From Xenococcaceae cyanobacterium MO_188.B19 (GTDB lineage: Bacteria > Cyanobacteriota > Cyanobacteriia > Cyanobacteriales > Xenococcaceae), in NCBI GenBank assembly GCA_030065715.1, contig JASJDF010000003.1, positions 1-42,535 on the forward strand: DNA of 42,535 bases, in the 5' to 3' direction. The translations under genes were made by a program, and so were the position numbers. The number at the start of each line of letters is the position of its first letter. Position 1 is the stretch's first letter. Under the pieces are notes generated by a model that saw only the letters and a program-made list of their open reading frames with translations, was not told the DNA's origin and did not search any database. Below are positions 31,257 through 40,969 of this stretch, piece by piece.

Positions 31257-31799
31257 TTGAGAATCTACGGAAATCGTCTGTTAAAAACTCTACCAGGACA
31301 AAATACTCGCCCTACTTCTGCTAAAGTCAGAGAGGCTCTTTTTAATATTTGGCAAGGCAGTATTAAAGAATGCCATTGGTTAGATATTTGTGCTGGTAAT
31401 GGTTCTATGGGTGCTGAAGCGTTATGTCGTGGTGCATCTTCTGTGGTTGGTATTGAGAAAAATAGTAAAGCCTGTGAGATTATCCGTCATAATTGGCGAC
31501 AGGTAGCCACTTCTGAACAAACTTTTCAGGTTATTCGGGGAGATGCCATTACCAAACTTGCTAGTTTAGAATCAAAACAATTTGACAAAATTTATTTTGA
31601 TCCTCCTTACCAAAGCGAGTTATATGAATCCGTACTAAACGCCATAGTAATTTATAGTTTACTATCTCCCCAAGGAACAATAGCTGTAGAGCATAATCCA
31701 AAAATCTGGCAACCTCAAAATATTTCGGGATTAATCATGGAGCGAACTAAGGTATATGGCAATACTGCCATAACTTTTTATTCTAATAATCTGATTTAA
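31257..31799 (+). CDS. rsmD: 16S rRNA (guanine(966)-N(2))-methyltransferase RsmD
   Basis: TRPTSAKVREALFNIWQ, DICAGNGSMGAEALCRGA, FDPPYQSELYE. TTG start. Confidence 0.93.
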   Translation: MRIYGNRLLKTLPGQNTRPTSAKVREALFNIWQGSIKECHWLDICAGNGSMGAEALCRGASSVVGIEKNSKACEIIRHNWRQVATSEQTFQVIRGDAITKLASLESKQFDKIYFDPPYQSELYESVLNAIVIYSLLSPQGTIAVEHNPKIWQPQNISGLIMERTKVYGNTAITFYSNNLI

Positions 31800-31927
31800 A
31801 TCTAGAGTCAGTAAACCAATTAGTACTATCTAACCCTGTGACACTCAAACAGGTGGAATATAATCGAGATTTTAACCACCTTCATAAAGTCATTATAAAT
31901 GTGGAGAGGATTTTATTGGGCAGCTTT

Positions 31928-32107
31928 ATGTTTCACAATTTTAGAAGTACAACCGAAAGACTCGTAACAGTGTTGATGTTGGTGTTAGCTTTGATTGCTT
32001 GTGAAAAAGCTCCCGAATCCAATTCTAATTCCGAAAGTCAGAGTCTAGTCCCCATGGAATCTGAATTAACAGTGGTGTCCCTTCCAGAAAACCACAAATT
32101 ATTGTAA
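31928..32107 (+). CDS. Small putative lipoprotein
   Basis: In-frame ATG 31928: MFHNFRSTTERLVTVLMLVLALIACEKAPE with lipobox-like LALIAC; 59 aa. Confidence 0.4.
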   Translation: MFHNFRSTTERLVTVLMLVLALIACEKAPESNSNSESQSLVPMESELTVVSLPENHKLL

Positions 32108-32135
32108 TCAGCTAAAAACTATATGCAGCAAAAAA

Positions 32136-32164
32136 TCAAGGGTTTGACAATGCCAAACCCTTGA
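32136..32164. terminator. Bidirectional-type terminator hairpin
   Basis: TCAAGGGTTTG-ACAATGC-CAAACCCTTGA, 11-bp perfect arms, between the lipoprotein ORF and ctaE. Confidence 0.65.
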
Positions 32165-32185
32165 TCAAGTATTTTTCAGTGAAAT

Positions 32186-32797
32186 CTACAGTAAATAAAC
32201 TAAGACAAAGAGAACAAGCCAAATAACATCAACAAAATGCCAATAAATTTCCGCAGCCTCTACACCAAAATGACTGGTACTAGAATAATGCCCTTCGGTT
32301 CTAGAACGCCATAAAACAGAAAGAATTAATAAAACTCCCACAGTGACGTGCAAACCGTGAAAGCCTGTTACAGCGAAAAAGCAACTAGAAAATAAGTTAG
32401 TTGTTAAACCCATTTCTGCGTGGAAATACTCATATCCTTGTCCTGCGAGAAAGGCTACACCCATCGCAGCAGTGATAGCAAACCATTTTTGTAACCCTTG
32501 AATATCGTTATTTTTGAGAGCTACTTGTCCTTTGTGCATCACAAAACTACTTGTAACCAGAATCGATGTGTTGATAATTGGTACTAGTAGTTCTAATTCT
32601 GGTGTTCCTTCGGGAGGCCAAACAGGCATAATAGCCCGATAGATTAAGAAAGCAGCAAAAAACCCGATAAAGGTCATGCTATCAGCAATTAAAAACAGAA
32701 TAACCCCAAACATACGATGATCTGGGTGTCCATGATGAGCAGATTCCTGATGGCTATCGATAACTAGTTGAGATTCATTAACGGCTGAACTTTGCAT
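32186..32797 (-). CDS. ctaE: Cytochrome c oxidase subunit III
   Basis: FGVILFLIADSMTFIGFFAAFLIYR, GFHGLHVTVGV, EIYWHFVDVIWLVLFVLVYL. Confidence 0.95.
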   Translation of the reverse strand: MQSSAVNESQLVIDSHQESAHHGHPDHRMFGVILFLIADSMTFIGFFAAFLIYRAIMPVWPPEGTPELELLVPIINTSILVTSSFVMHKGQVALKNNDIQGLQKWFAITAAMGVAFLAGQGYEYFHAEMGLTTNLFSSCFFAVTGFHGLHVTVGVLLILSVLWRSRTEGHYSSTSHFGVEAAEIYWHFVDVIWLVLFVLVYLL

Positions 32798-32893
32798 CTT
32801 GAGTAATTAATTGTTATTGATAATAGATTTTTATTGTTGCTACTAGTTTGGGCAACGCCTAATATTGTTAGGTTAACTGAAGTTATTTGATGG

Positions 32894-32933
32894 TTAGTAG
32901 TTAGTGGTTCGAGATTGTACAACTAACTACTAA
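32894..32933. repeat. Inverted repeat in ctaD-ctaE spacer
   Basis: TTAGTAGTTAGT ... ACTAACTACTAA, 12-bp perfect arms, 16-nt loop. Confidence 0.6.
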
Positions 32934-32983
32934 TATGCGAAGCGGTTATCCGAAGGTGTCCTAAAGGATACCGCTTCGCATAT
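32933..32983. repeat. Long imperfect palindrome with CCGAAGG...CCTAAAGG core, followed by two ATCCTTTAGGA units (32984-33005)
   Basis: ATATGCGAAGCGGT / ACCGCTTCGCATAT 14-bp perfect arms around TATCCGAAGGTGTCCTAAAGGAT; then tandem ATCCTTTAGGA x2. Confidence 0.8.
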
Positions 32984-33025
32984 ATCCTTTAGGAATCCTT
33001 TAGGACAACTAACCTATAACTATCT

Positions 33026-34663
33026 TTAGGTATTACCAGCTACCTCGGCTAACATATCGTCTACTTCTTCATCTCCATCAATACTTTCAGTATCGATACC
33101 ATAATCATAAGGACCAGCCCATAAAACTGGCTCTTCTTCAAAGTTTTCAATGATAGGAGGCGAAGCGGTTTGCCATTCTAAAGTCAGGGCACGCCAAGGA
33201 TTACGAGGTGCTGGTTTGCCTTTAAATACGCTCCAGACAATATTGATGATGAAAGGGAAGGTGGATACTGCCAAAAGATATGAACCAAGACTAACAAGCT
33301 CATTTAAAGCTTGAAATTTGGGGTCATACAGAGCCACACGGCGATTCATTCCTTGTAAACCCAGAGGGTGCATCGGTAGGAAAGTAAGGTTAAAGCCAAT
33401 AAAGGTCATGGCAAAATGAATTCTGCCCAAGGTTTCATTAACCATTTTGCCTGACATCTTAGGAAACCAGTGATAAACCGCAGCAAAAAGTCCAAATACT
33501 GCACCACCAAATAAAACGTAGTGGAAATGTGCCACAACAAAATAAGTGTCGTGAACATGAATATCAAAGGGAACAGATGCTACCATTACACCACTTAAAC
33601 CCCCGATCAGGAAAGAGGAAAGAAAGCCGATACCAAAGAGTAAAGCACTATTGAGATTTAGTTTTCCGCCCCAAAGAGTAGCACACCAGCTAAATACCTT
33701 AATTCCTGTGGGGACGGCAATAATCATGGTAGTTGCCATAAAGAACATCCTTAACCAGCCAGGAGTTCCACTAGTAAACATATGGTGCGCCCAAACAATC
33801 AAACCGAGGAAACTAATTGCTAAACTAGAATATGCGATCGCACGATATCCAAAGATGGGTTTACGGGCATGGACTGGCAAAACTTCAGAAATAACCCCAA
33901 AAAATGGTAAAACCATAATATATACTGCGGGATGGGAGTAAAACCAGAACATATGCTGATAAACAATGGGGTCACCTCCACCAGCAGGGTTGAAAAATGC
34001 TGTACCAGCAATTAGATCGAAAGAGAGCAAAATTAGGGCTGCTGCTAATACTGGTGTGCCAAGCAATATCAGGGCAGAAGTTGCCAACATCGACCAGCAA
34101 AATAAGGGCATACTGTGGATATCCATATCAGGTATCCGCATTCTTAGGATAGTGGTGACAAAATTAATTGCCCCTAAAATTGAGGAAGTTCCTAAAAGTA
34201 AGACACTAAGTATCCAAATTTCTTCTCCCCACTGACCACTCACTAAACTTAGAGGGGGATAAGATGTCCAACCAGCTTGGGGTGCGCCGACAAAAAAGCT
34301 GCTTAAGAAAAATATTCCTCCAGGGGGAATGATCCAAAAGGCTACGGCATTAAGTCTCGGAAATGCCATGTCTTCTGCTCCAATCATCAAAGGAATTAGA
34401 TAATTGGCAAAAGCAGCCCCAGCGGGAAGAATCCAGAGAAATAACATAATAGACCCGTGCATGGTCATTAATTGGTTATAAAACTCTGGTTGTACAAAGT
34501 CGGGATCGGGAGTGGCTAGTTCGACACGCATCGCTTCTGCTAAAGCACCACCGACGAAATAGAAGAAGAAAGCAGTAACTAGATATTGAACACCAATGAC
34601 TTTGTGATCGGTACTAAAACTAAAATAGTCTTGCCACTTTCTTTGTGGATGTACTTGTTCCAT
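33026..34663 (-). CDS. ctaD: Cytochrome c oxidase subunit I
   Basis: QLMTMHGSIMLFLWILPAGAAFANYLIPLMIG, HMFWFYSHPAVYIMVLPFFG, HDTYFVVAHFHYVLFGGAVF. Confidence 0.98.
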   Translation of the reverse strand: MEQVHPQRKWQDYFSFSTDHKVIGVQYLVTAFFFYFVGGALAEAMRVELATPDPDFVQPEFYNQLMTMHGSIMLFLWILPAGAAFANYLIPLMIGAEDMAFPRLNAVAFWIIPPGGIFFLSSFFVGAPQAGWTSYPPLSLVSGQWGEEIWILSVLLLGTSSILGAINFVTTILRMRIPDMDIHSMPLFCWSMLATSALILLGTPVLAAALILLSFDLIAGTAFFNPAGGGDPIVYQHMFWFYSHPAVYIMVLPFFGVISEVLPVHARKPIFGYRAIAYSSLAISFLGLIVWAHHMFTSGTPGWLRMFFMATTMIIAVPTGIKVFSWCATLWGGKLNLNSALLFGIGFLSSFLIGGLSGVMVASVPFDIHVHDTYFVVAHFHYVLFGGAVFGLFAAVYHWFPKMSGKMVNETLGRIHFAMTFIGFNLTFLPMHPLGLQGMNRRVALYDPKFQALNELVSLGSYLLAVSTFPFIINIVWSVFKGKPAPRNPWRALTLEWQTASPPIIENFEEEPVLWAGPYDYGIDTESIDGDEEVDDMLAEVAGNT

Positions 34664-34705
34664 TGTTGATTGTTAGTTGTTTAGTTGTGGTGAAATATTT
34701 AATGA

Positions 34706-35593
34706 TTATTGATTCAGTGCTACGTTAGCGTCTGATTGAGTTTGGGCAATGGTATTGTCTTGTAACCACTGTTGATAGTCTTCTGCACTATGTACTGTCA
34801 GAGTAGTTTTCATTCCCCCGTGATAAGCTCCACAGAGTTCGGCACAAATTACAGGATATTGACCAACCTTAGTAGGAGTGAATGTTAGCTGAGAGTCTCT
34901 ACCAGGAATAACATCTTGCTTAATCCTAAATTCTGGTAGCCAAAAAGCATGGAGCACATCACCAGCACTCATATTTAACTGTACGGGACGATCTACAGGA
35001 ACGTGTAATTCTCCTGAAACAATGCCAGTATCGGGATAGGTAAAAATCCAAGCGTATTGAATACCGTTAACATTGACATTTAAAGGATTTGATTCTTCCA
35101 GATAGGGGGATTGTCCTAAACCTAACGCTACTTTTTCTCCATCCATAGCAATTAGGTGAGAATTATCTTCTTCCATTGCTACCATCTCATGATAATTATG
35201 ATTATGAGATGCTAAATGATCATGGGAAGCCATTGGATCAAGTCCTCCCAGAGTGTTATACACTTCAAAGCTATAAATAGCGAGAATAAAGACAATAACG
35301 GTGGGTATTGCTGTCCAAACAATTTCTAAGGGGACATTGCCTTCAATTGGTGGTCCATCGGTCGTATCCCCTTCTTTTCTACGGAATTTGATTACGGAAT
35401 AGATGATTACTCCTTCAACTAGGAGAAATAGTCCTGTCGCAATGGTCATCATCAAGTTGAAAAGACCATCAACTTCAGAAGCTTCTGCTGATGCTGCTAT
35501 GGGCATCAGTCCATGATTTTGACCGTACCACAAACTAATTAGTGTGAGAGTGATACCTGCTATGAGAGTGACAATATTACTAGGAATTTTCAC
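34706..35593 (-). CDS. ctaC: Cytochrome c oxidase subunit II
   Basis: Two TMs, IQYAWIFTYPDTG, CuA motif VICAELCGAYHGGM. Confidence 0.96.
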   Translation of the reverse strand: MKIPSNIVTLIAGITLTLISLWYGQNHGLMPIAASAEASEVDGLFNLMMTIATGLFLLVEGVIIYSVIKFRRKEGDTTDGPPIEGNVPLEIVWTAIPTVIVFILAIYSFEVYNTLGGLDPMASHDHLASHNHNYHEMVAMEEDNSHLIAMDGEKVALGLGQSPYLEESNPLNVNVNGIQYAWIFTYPDTGIVSGELHVPVDRPVQLNMSAGDVLHAFWLPEFRIKQDVIPGRDSQLTFTPTKVGQYPVICAELCGAYHGGMKTTLTVHSAEDYQQWLQDNTIAQTQSDANVALNQ

Positions 35594-35999
35594 GGATATT
35601 TCTTAGGTTAGAACTAATTTGTAGTGATAGAGACTATAGAGAGCAGCACCTCGTTAAAAGTGAGTAAGTGAGTGATCGAGTTAGATATAAACGATAAAAT
35701 TGCAGTTCAAAATTTTACTCTCTCTGTATATTAGATTAAACCAAACTTTTATTAAGAGGTGATTTGATTTGATAATCTAAAGAGATTCTTTGGCTTTTTT
35801 TTAGGATCGCTATAGGTTATGAAAAAGTTGTTTAATTTATATCTGGCAATAGTTGAACAAAATTTAAGTTTTTCTTTATGACTGATTAATTTTTATTAAT
35901 CAATTTTTAAGTGAATCTGAAGAATATTACCTAGAAGATAAATATTAGAAATAAGGTCGCTACAGTAGGAGAAAAGCCTGACAAAAATCTATAGTTACG

Positions 36000-36938
36000 A
36001 TGACAGAATCAGTATTAAAGTCTTCTAAAACGATATCTCATAGCAAAATTCAACCTCAAGTTATTATTCGTCGTTTAGTCTGGAAGATTGCGATCGCAAC
36101 CCTACTATTAATGGCAGTGGGTAGTGCGACAAGAGTGATGAATGCTGGTTTGGCTTGCCCCGATTGGCCCCTTTGTTATGGAAAGCTTGTACCTACCCAA
36201 CAGATGAATCTACAGGTGTTTTTAGAGTGGTTTCACCGTTTAGACGCTGCTTTAATTGGCTTTAGCGCGATCGCATTAGCGGGTTTATCTTGGTGGTGGC
36301 GTAAGGAGTTACCTTCCTGGTTACCAGGAACTGCAATTTTTGCTTTATTCTTAATCATGTTTCAAGGAATTTTAGGGGGACTTACTGTAACCCAACTATT
36401 GCGCTTTGATATTGTTACCGCCCATCTTGGCACAGCACTACTATTTTTTAGCACTTTAATTATCATTGGCACTAGCTTAATTCCTTTTACTCCCTCTAAC
36501 TCTGGTAATCCAGCCCTCAGATGGTGGGGGTTAGCTGCTGCAATCTTAGTTTATCTACAGAGTTTACTGGGGGGCTTGGTTGGTTCGCGTTGGGCTTTAC
36601 ATCAGTGCTTTGGGGGTTTTCAACTCTGTAATGTGATGAATAGTCATATTGTCGGAGTTTTTCCTCCAACCATTACTACTATCATCCTGGTCTGGTTAGC
36701 TCGACGCAACTCTGAATTGTCCCCCCTGTTAAGAAGATTAGCTAATATTGCAGCTAGTTTAGTTACTCTACAGATTATCCTGGGTATTGCTACTTTTAAA
36801 TTGCATCTACAAGTAGAGCCTCTCACTGTCAGCCATCAAGCAGTAGGAGCAAGTCTATTAGGAGTTTTAATTGCTTTTACAGTCTTAGCTATACAAGACA
36901 ACAAAAAGTTATCAAAGATACCAGAAATCAGAAATTAA
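36000..36938 (+). CDS. ctaA: Heme A synthase (COX15/CtaA)
   Basis: VGSATRVMNAGLACPDWPLCYGKLVP, EWFHRLDAALIG, LTVSHQAVGASLLG. Confidence 0.95.
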   Translation: MTESVLKSSKTISHSKIQPQVIIRRLVWKIAIATLLLMAVGSATRVMNAGLACPDWPLCYGKLVPTQQMNLQVFLEWFHRLDAALIGFSAIALAGLSWWWRKELPSWLPGTAIFALFLIMFQGILGGLTVTQLLRFDIVTAHLGTALLFFSTLIIIGTSLIPFTPSNSGNPALRWWGLAAAILVYLQSLLGGLVGSRWALHQCFGGFQLCNVMNSHIVGVFPPTITTIILVWLARRNSELSPLLRRLANIAASLVTLQIILGIATFKLHLQVEPLTVSHQAVGASLLGVLIAFTVLAIQDNKKLSKIPEIRN

Positions 36939-37032
36939 AAACTAAAGCTTAAAAAACCCTATCCTAGCTTCAAAACTGCGTTGTAATGCAGATGTCGAAG
37001 CTTCAATATAAATCGAATTTGGGAAGAATCAT

Positions 37033-37959
37033 ATGCTCGGCAGTAATATAGCCAGTCAACAGCAAAATTTACTAGACATTGCCAAAAACTATTATCAATT
37101 AACTAAGCCTCGGATTATTCCCTTACTTTTAATCACCACTGCTGCTGCAATGGCGATCGCATCTGAAGGGAGAATCGACCCCATTCTCTTACTCCTAACT
37201 TTACTAGGAGGCACCTTAGCAGCAGCTTCGGCTCAAGTCATGAACTGTATCTATGACCGCGATATCGATTATGATATGGTGCGAACTCGTAAACGCCCTA
37301 TTCCTTCAGGAGACATTCACCCCATCCAAGCTCTTATTTTCGCCATCATTCTTGGTATTTTATCCTTTTCTGTATTAGCAGTCTTCGTTAACTTACTAGC
37401 TGCTGCTTTGGCTATGTCGGGGATCGTCTTCTATATGTTGATTTATACCCATTGGCTAAAACGTCACACCACTCAAAATATTGTTATTGGTGGTGCTGCG
37501 GGGGCAATTCCGCCTTTAGTGGGTTGGGCTGCTGTTACAGGAGATTTAACTATCACTCCCTGGATCTTATTTGCTCTTATTTTCTTGTGGACTCCTCCCC
37601 ATTTCTGGGCTTTGGCATTGATGATTAAAGAAGACTACGCCCAAGTAGGAGTGCCTATGTTACCAGTGATTGCAGGAGAAACAGTTACAGCCGATCAAAT
37701 CTGGATCTATAGTTGGTTAACTTTAGCCTGTAGCCTCTTACTAGTGTTTCCTTTGGGTGCATCAGGAATTTTATATGGCGCGATCGCACTTTATCTGGGA
37801 TACTATCTATTACGGAAATCTTGGCAACTAAAACAAAACCCCACAGATAATCAATTAGCTCGCGGTTTGTTCAAATATTCTATTATCTATATGATGCTAC
37901 TTTGTGCAGCAATGGTAATAGATAGTCTGCCAATATTTCGTGGATTAAATGTTTTTTAA
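37033..37959 (+). CDS. ctaB: Protoheme IX farnesyltransferase (heme O synthase)
   Basis: [55 protein letters not shown]. Confidence 0.97.
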   Translation: MLGSNIASQQQNLLDIAKNYYQLTKPRIIPLLLITTAAAMAIASEGRIDPILLLLTLLGGTLAAASAQVMNCIYDRDIDYDMVRTRKRPIPSGDIHPIQALIFAIILGILSFSVLAVFVNLLAAALAMSGIVFYMLIYTHWLKRHTTQNIVIGGAAGAIPPLVGWAAVTGDLTITPWILFALIFLWTPPHFWALALMIKEDYAQVGVPMLPVIAGETVTADQIWIYSWLTLACSLLLVFPLGASGILYGAIALYLGYYLLRKSWQLKQNPTDNQLARGLFKYSIIYMMLLCAAMVIDSLPIFRGLNVF

Positions 37960-37980
37960 TTAATCAGCAATAATTTTAGT

Positions 37981-38007
37981 AGTAGGGTGGGCGTCGCCCA
38001 CCCTACT
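37981..38007 (+). terminator. Strong hairpin after ctaB
   Basis: AGTAGGGTGGGC-GTC-GCCCACCCTACT then TTTT; 12-bp perfect arms. Confidence 0.75.
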
Positions 38008-38151
38008 TTTAGCTTTGGCTTCTGAAATTACACCCCTCAAGAACCTACAACGTCGCATCCTTGCACTGATGAAGCTCCCAGAAACTATTTATGATCTTCC
38101 AGTCACCACTCGATTTATTCTCGACTCTGCTCAAAAATGAGCGAAAGATAA

Positions 38152-38226
38152 GATACCTCAATATTTTGGGATGAATATTGTTTAGTACGTCTTTCGGTAA
38201 TTCACAGAGGGAGAGCTTTACCAGTA
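38152..38226 (+). mobile_element. IS4-like transposase fragment (remnant)
   Basis: Frame from 38152 reads DTSIFWDEYCLVRLSVIHRGRALPV, like the IS4-type DTS...RGRALP region; stop (taa) directly upstream, no intact ORF. Confidence 0.6.
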
Positions 38227-38320
38227 ATCAAGATCCGACTCCTGCAATCTCATCGCTCAAACAACATGAACAACGCCTCTATCAATTGGAGTTCAATCTT
38301 CAAACCCATTATATTCTTCC

Positions 38321-38369
38321 TAGGGGCGATTAGAGACCGAAGGGAATCCTTTAGGGCCAATCGCCCTTA
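38321..38369. repeat. Hairpin element with CCGAAGG...CCTTTAGG core
   Basis: TAGGGGCGATT ... AATCGCCCTTA arms (10/11) flanking AGAGACCGAAGGGAATCCTTTAGGGCC. Confidence 0.6.
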
Positions 38370-38437
38370 CAGAGTTTTATCTTAATAAGATTAAAAATGC
38401 GATCGCCTTTTTTGGGCGATCACATAATCCGAAAAAT

Positions 38438-39094
38438 CTATTCTGAAGCTACTTGTTTGTCTTCATAAACAACCTTCCAAGCATCAACAGTTTCTTTTTT
38501 TATGTCAAGTATTACTTCACCAAAAGCAGTAAAGTATTCGTTTCCTTCATGTTCTGAAGGATACATTTTCAGTTTTACGGGTTCATAGGGAGCATTAGCA
38601 AAAGCTTCTGCCATTTCATCAGTAATTTTAAATATTCCATTGTTTCCTTCTAGCTTAAATACGCTGTCTCCTACTCTCAGATCAATTCTTTCTGCATATC
38701 CTATACTCATTCTTGGTTTGCCAAATAATTGTTGAACAGAATAATAAAAGTTAACTTTAATTTTTTTTTTACTCCACTCACTAATAATTCCTGCTTCCGC
38801 CCCTATATTCAGACCTTTATTTCTTTTCCGCTGACGTTCAAGAACAGCTAAATATTTGCCATCAAAGTCATCATCAACCATAACTACTTTTGACCAAGGA
38901 AATTTAAATTTTCCAGTACGCCATTGTTGAGCATCGACTACGGGAATTTCTGGATTAGTATCGGATTTAGCTTGAGCTTCTTTTGTTATAAGTGTATCTG
39001 AATTAGAATTTGATTCTGCTTTTACTTCTGTTAATCCAATGGGAAGGAATAAATTAAAAGTTAATAAAACCCCAAATAAAAAACGAGTTTTCAT
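38438..39094 (-). CDS. Exported protein of unknown function
   Basis: 218 aa with signal peptide MKTRFLFGVLLTFNLFLPIGLTEVKAE; no recognised motifs. Confidence 0.7.
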   Translation of the reverse strand: MKTRFLFGVLLTFNLFLPIGLTEVKAESNSNSDTLITKEAQAKSDTNPEIPVVDAQQWRTGKFKFPWSKVVMVDDDFDGKYLAVLERQRKRNKGLNIGAEAGIISEWSKKKIKVNFYYSVQQLFGKPRMSIGYAERIDLRVGDSVFKLEGNNGIFKITDEMAEAFANAPYEPVKLKMYPSEHEGNEYFTAFGEVILDIKKETVDAWKVVYEDKQVASE

Positions 39095-39353
39095 AAAATT
39101 ATATTTTTTTCTTTAGTAATTAATTGTTATTTTTCTGTTATAGCCCTAATTTAAAGAAGTGAAAAGTTGCCTGAATTAATAACAATATTCAACCAGTTGA
39201 ATTAGATACTGCTTGTCCCTAAAACTAGGGGAATTACGTAAATAATTATTGCAATTACAGCAAAATTGCATAAAAATAGTAAAGATAGCTTGAGTTATCT
39301 ATGGGAAGTAGTTTTTCTACTTTGGTGTTGCTATATCTACATAATTACCCTGA

Positions 39354-40643
39354 GTGAACAAATCGCAAAAAAGTGACCTAGTTCGACAAGTATTTAAACA
39401 ATTACTCGTAAAGAAAGAAATAAATTCTTATCGACTGGCCAAACAAACTGGAATTGATAAAACCTATATCAGTAAACTTGCTAGTGGCGCAATTAAGAAA
39501 CCAGGACAGGATAAATTAACCAAAATTGCTGAAGTATTAAATATTGAATTGACTCAACTACAAACTGTCTTTAGTCAACCTGAAGTTGCAGCAGTAGAAT
39601 TGAACTTGGGTGTCGTAGAACTAGATAAACTTAGAGTTGTCTCAAATGTACACCAAGATTGGGGCAATGCACCAGATGGACTTATTTGTTATGGCAGAAT
39701 TGCAGAAATTGATACTGTAAAACAATGGATAAGTACAAAATGCTCTCGGATAGTTACTTTATTTGGTTTGAGTGGTATTGGTAAAACTACTTTAGCTATA
39801 ACCGTGGTACAAGAGCTAGAATCGGAGTTTGATTATATCTTCTGGCGCAATCTTCATAATACTCCTCCAATAGAGAGCATGCTAATAGACTTACTCCAGT
39901 CTCTTGGTTGTGAAAAAGGTGAAGAAGCAGGTTTGGATCAACAAATTAGTCTATTATTTTCGCGTCTGCGAAGTTTGCGTTGTTTACTAATATTCGATCA
40001 GGTAGAATCGATTTTGGCAACAAGCACATCACGTAAACAGTATAAAGAAGGTTATGAATTCTATGGTGAGCTATTTCGCCAGATAGCAGAATCTCAACAT
40101 CAAAGCTCTTTGTTACTGATAAGTACGGAAAAACCTAGAGAAATGGCAATATTAGAAGGTGCTTCTAGTTTTGTTCATTCTTTGCCAATAAAAGGCTTGA
40201 GTAAATCTTGCCATAAGATTCTTCAGGATAAAGAATTACCAGAACCAGAAAGATGGGATGATTTAATTGAAGCTTATCAGGGTCATCCTCTAGCTTTGAA
40301 AATAGTCGCTACAACGATTAAAGAAGTATTTAATGGTAATTTATCAGAATTTCTACGCCAAAATACTCTATTTTTAGGAGATTTAGAGTTTATTTTATAC
40401 CAAGAGTATGAACGTTTATCAGATTCAGAAAAACAAGTAATTTGCGCGATCGCGTTTTCTGATGAACCTGTATCTATTTCCGACTTAAGTCTACACTTTC
40501 AGGATAAAATGCGCGGTTCAGAAATTATGTGGTCTTTAGATATCTTAACAAGACGCTCTCTCTTAGAAATTAATCAAGTTAATAAGATAAGTTTTTACTC
40601 GACTCATCCTATGGTAAAAAAGTATCTAAATTTCCAGTGTTAA
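39354..40643 (+). CDS. XRE-type HTH + NB-ARC STAND ATPase
   Basis: GTG start; HTH INSYRLAKQTGIDKTYISKLASGAIKKPGQDKLTKIAEVL; P-loop TLFGLSGIGKTTLA; Walker B CLLIFDQVES; GHPLALKIVA (GxP) motif. Confidence 0.88.
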   Translation: MNKSQKSDLVRQVFKQLLVKKEINSYRLAKQTGIDKTYISKLASGAIKKPGQDKLTKIAEVLNIELTQLQTVFSQPEVAAVELNLGVVELDKLRVVSNVHQDWGNAPDGLICYGRIAEIDTVKQWISTKCSRIVTLFGLSGIGKTTLAITVVQELESEFDYIFWRNLHNTPPIESMLIDLLQSLGCEKGEEAGLDQQISLLFSRLRSLRCLLIFDQVESILATSTSRKQYKEGYEFYGELFRQIAESQHQSSLLLISTEKPREMAILEGASSFVHSLPIKGLSKSCHKILQDKELPEPERWDDLIEAYQGHPLALKIVATTIKEVFNGNLSEFLRQNTLFLGDLEFILYQEYERLSDSEKQVICAIAFSDEPVSISDLSLHFQDKMRGSEIMWSLDILTRRSLLEINQVNKISFYSTHPMVKKYLNFQC

Positions 40644-40903
40644 TTTTTAAATGAGTGATTGTTTTAATCCTAATTGTTATTAGGACGCAAATATTGAGGA
40701 GTTTGCAGACATATATCCCAGTTATGGAACTAGTCTGATTATAAAAAACAGATATCGTACTAGAACTTAGTGATACTAATGTTGTAGATCACTTTACTCA
40801 CAATTTTGGGACTCATCAGCAATTAGAGTTTGAAATTATTGACCATTGATTGTATCACCAAAATTTAAACCTAGGTTTGGCTTTAAATCTGAAGGTTGTG
40901 ATC

Positions 40904-40939
40904 AGAAAAAAATCATAGCCCGATAAATTTAGGCTATGA
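40904..40939 (-). terminator. Intrinsic terminator of rplJ-rplL
   Basis: Minus strand TCATAGCC-N11-GGCTATGA followed by TTTTTTT. Confidence 0.75.
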
Positions 40940-40969
40940 CCTATTAAAATTAAATACTAAAACCAGAAA

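Noticed and set aside
33651-36826. ORFs within ctaD and ctaA (33651-33941, 33820-34011, 33966-34235, 36644-36826)
   Set aside because: Alternative-frame ORFs over strongly conserved cytochrome oxidase genes.
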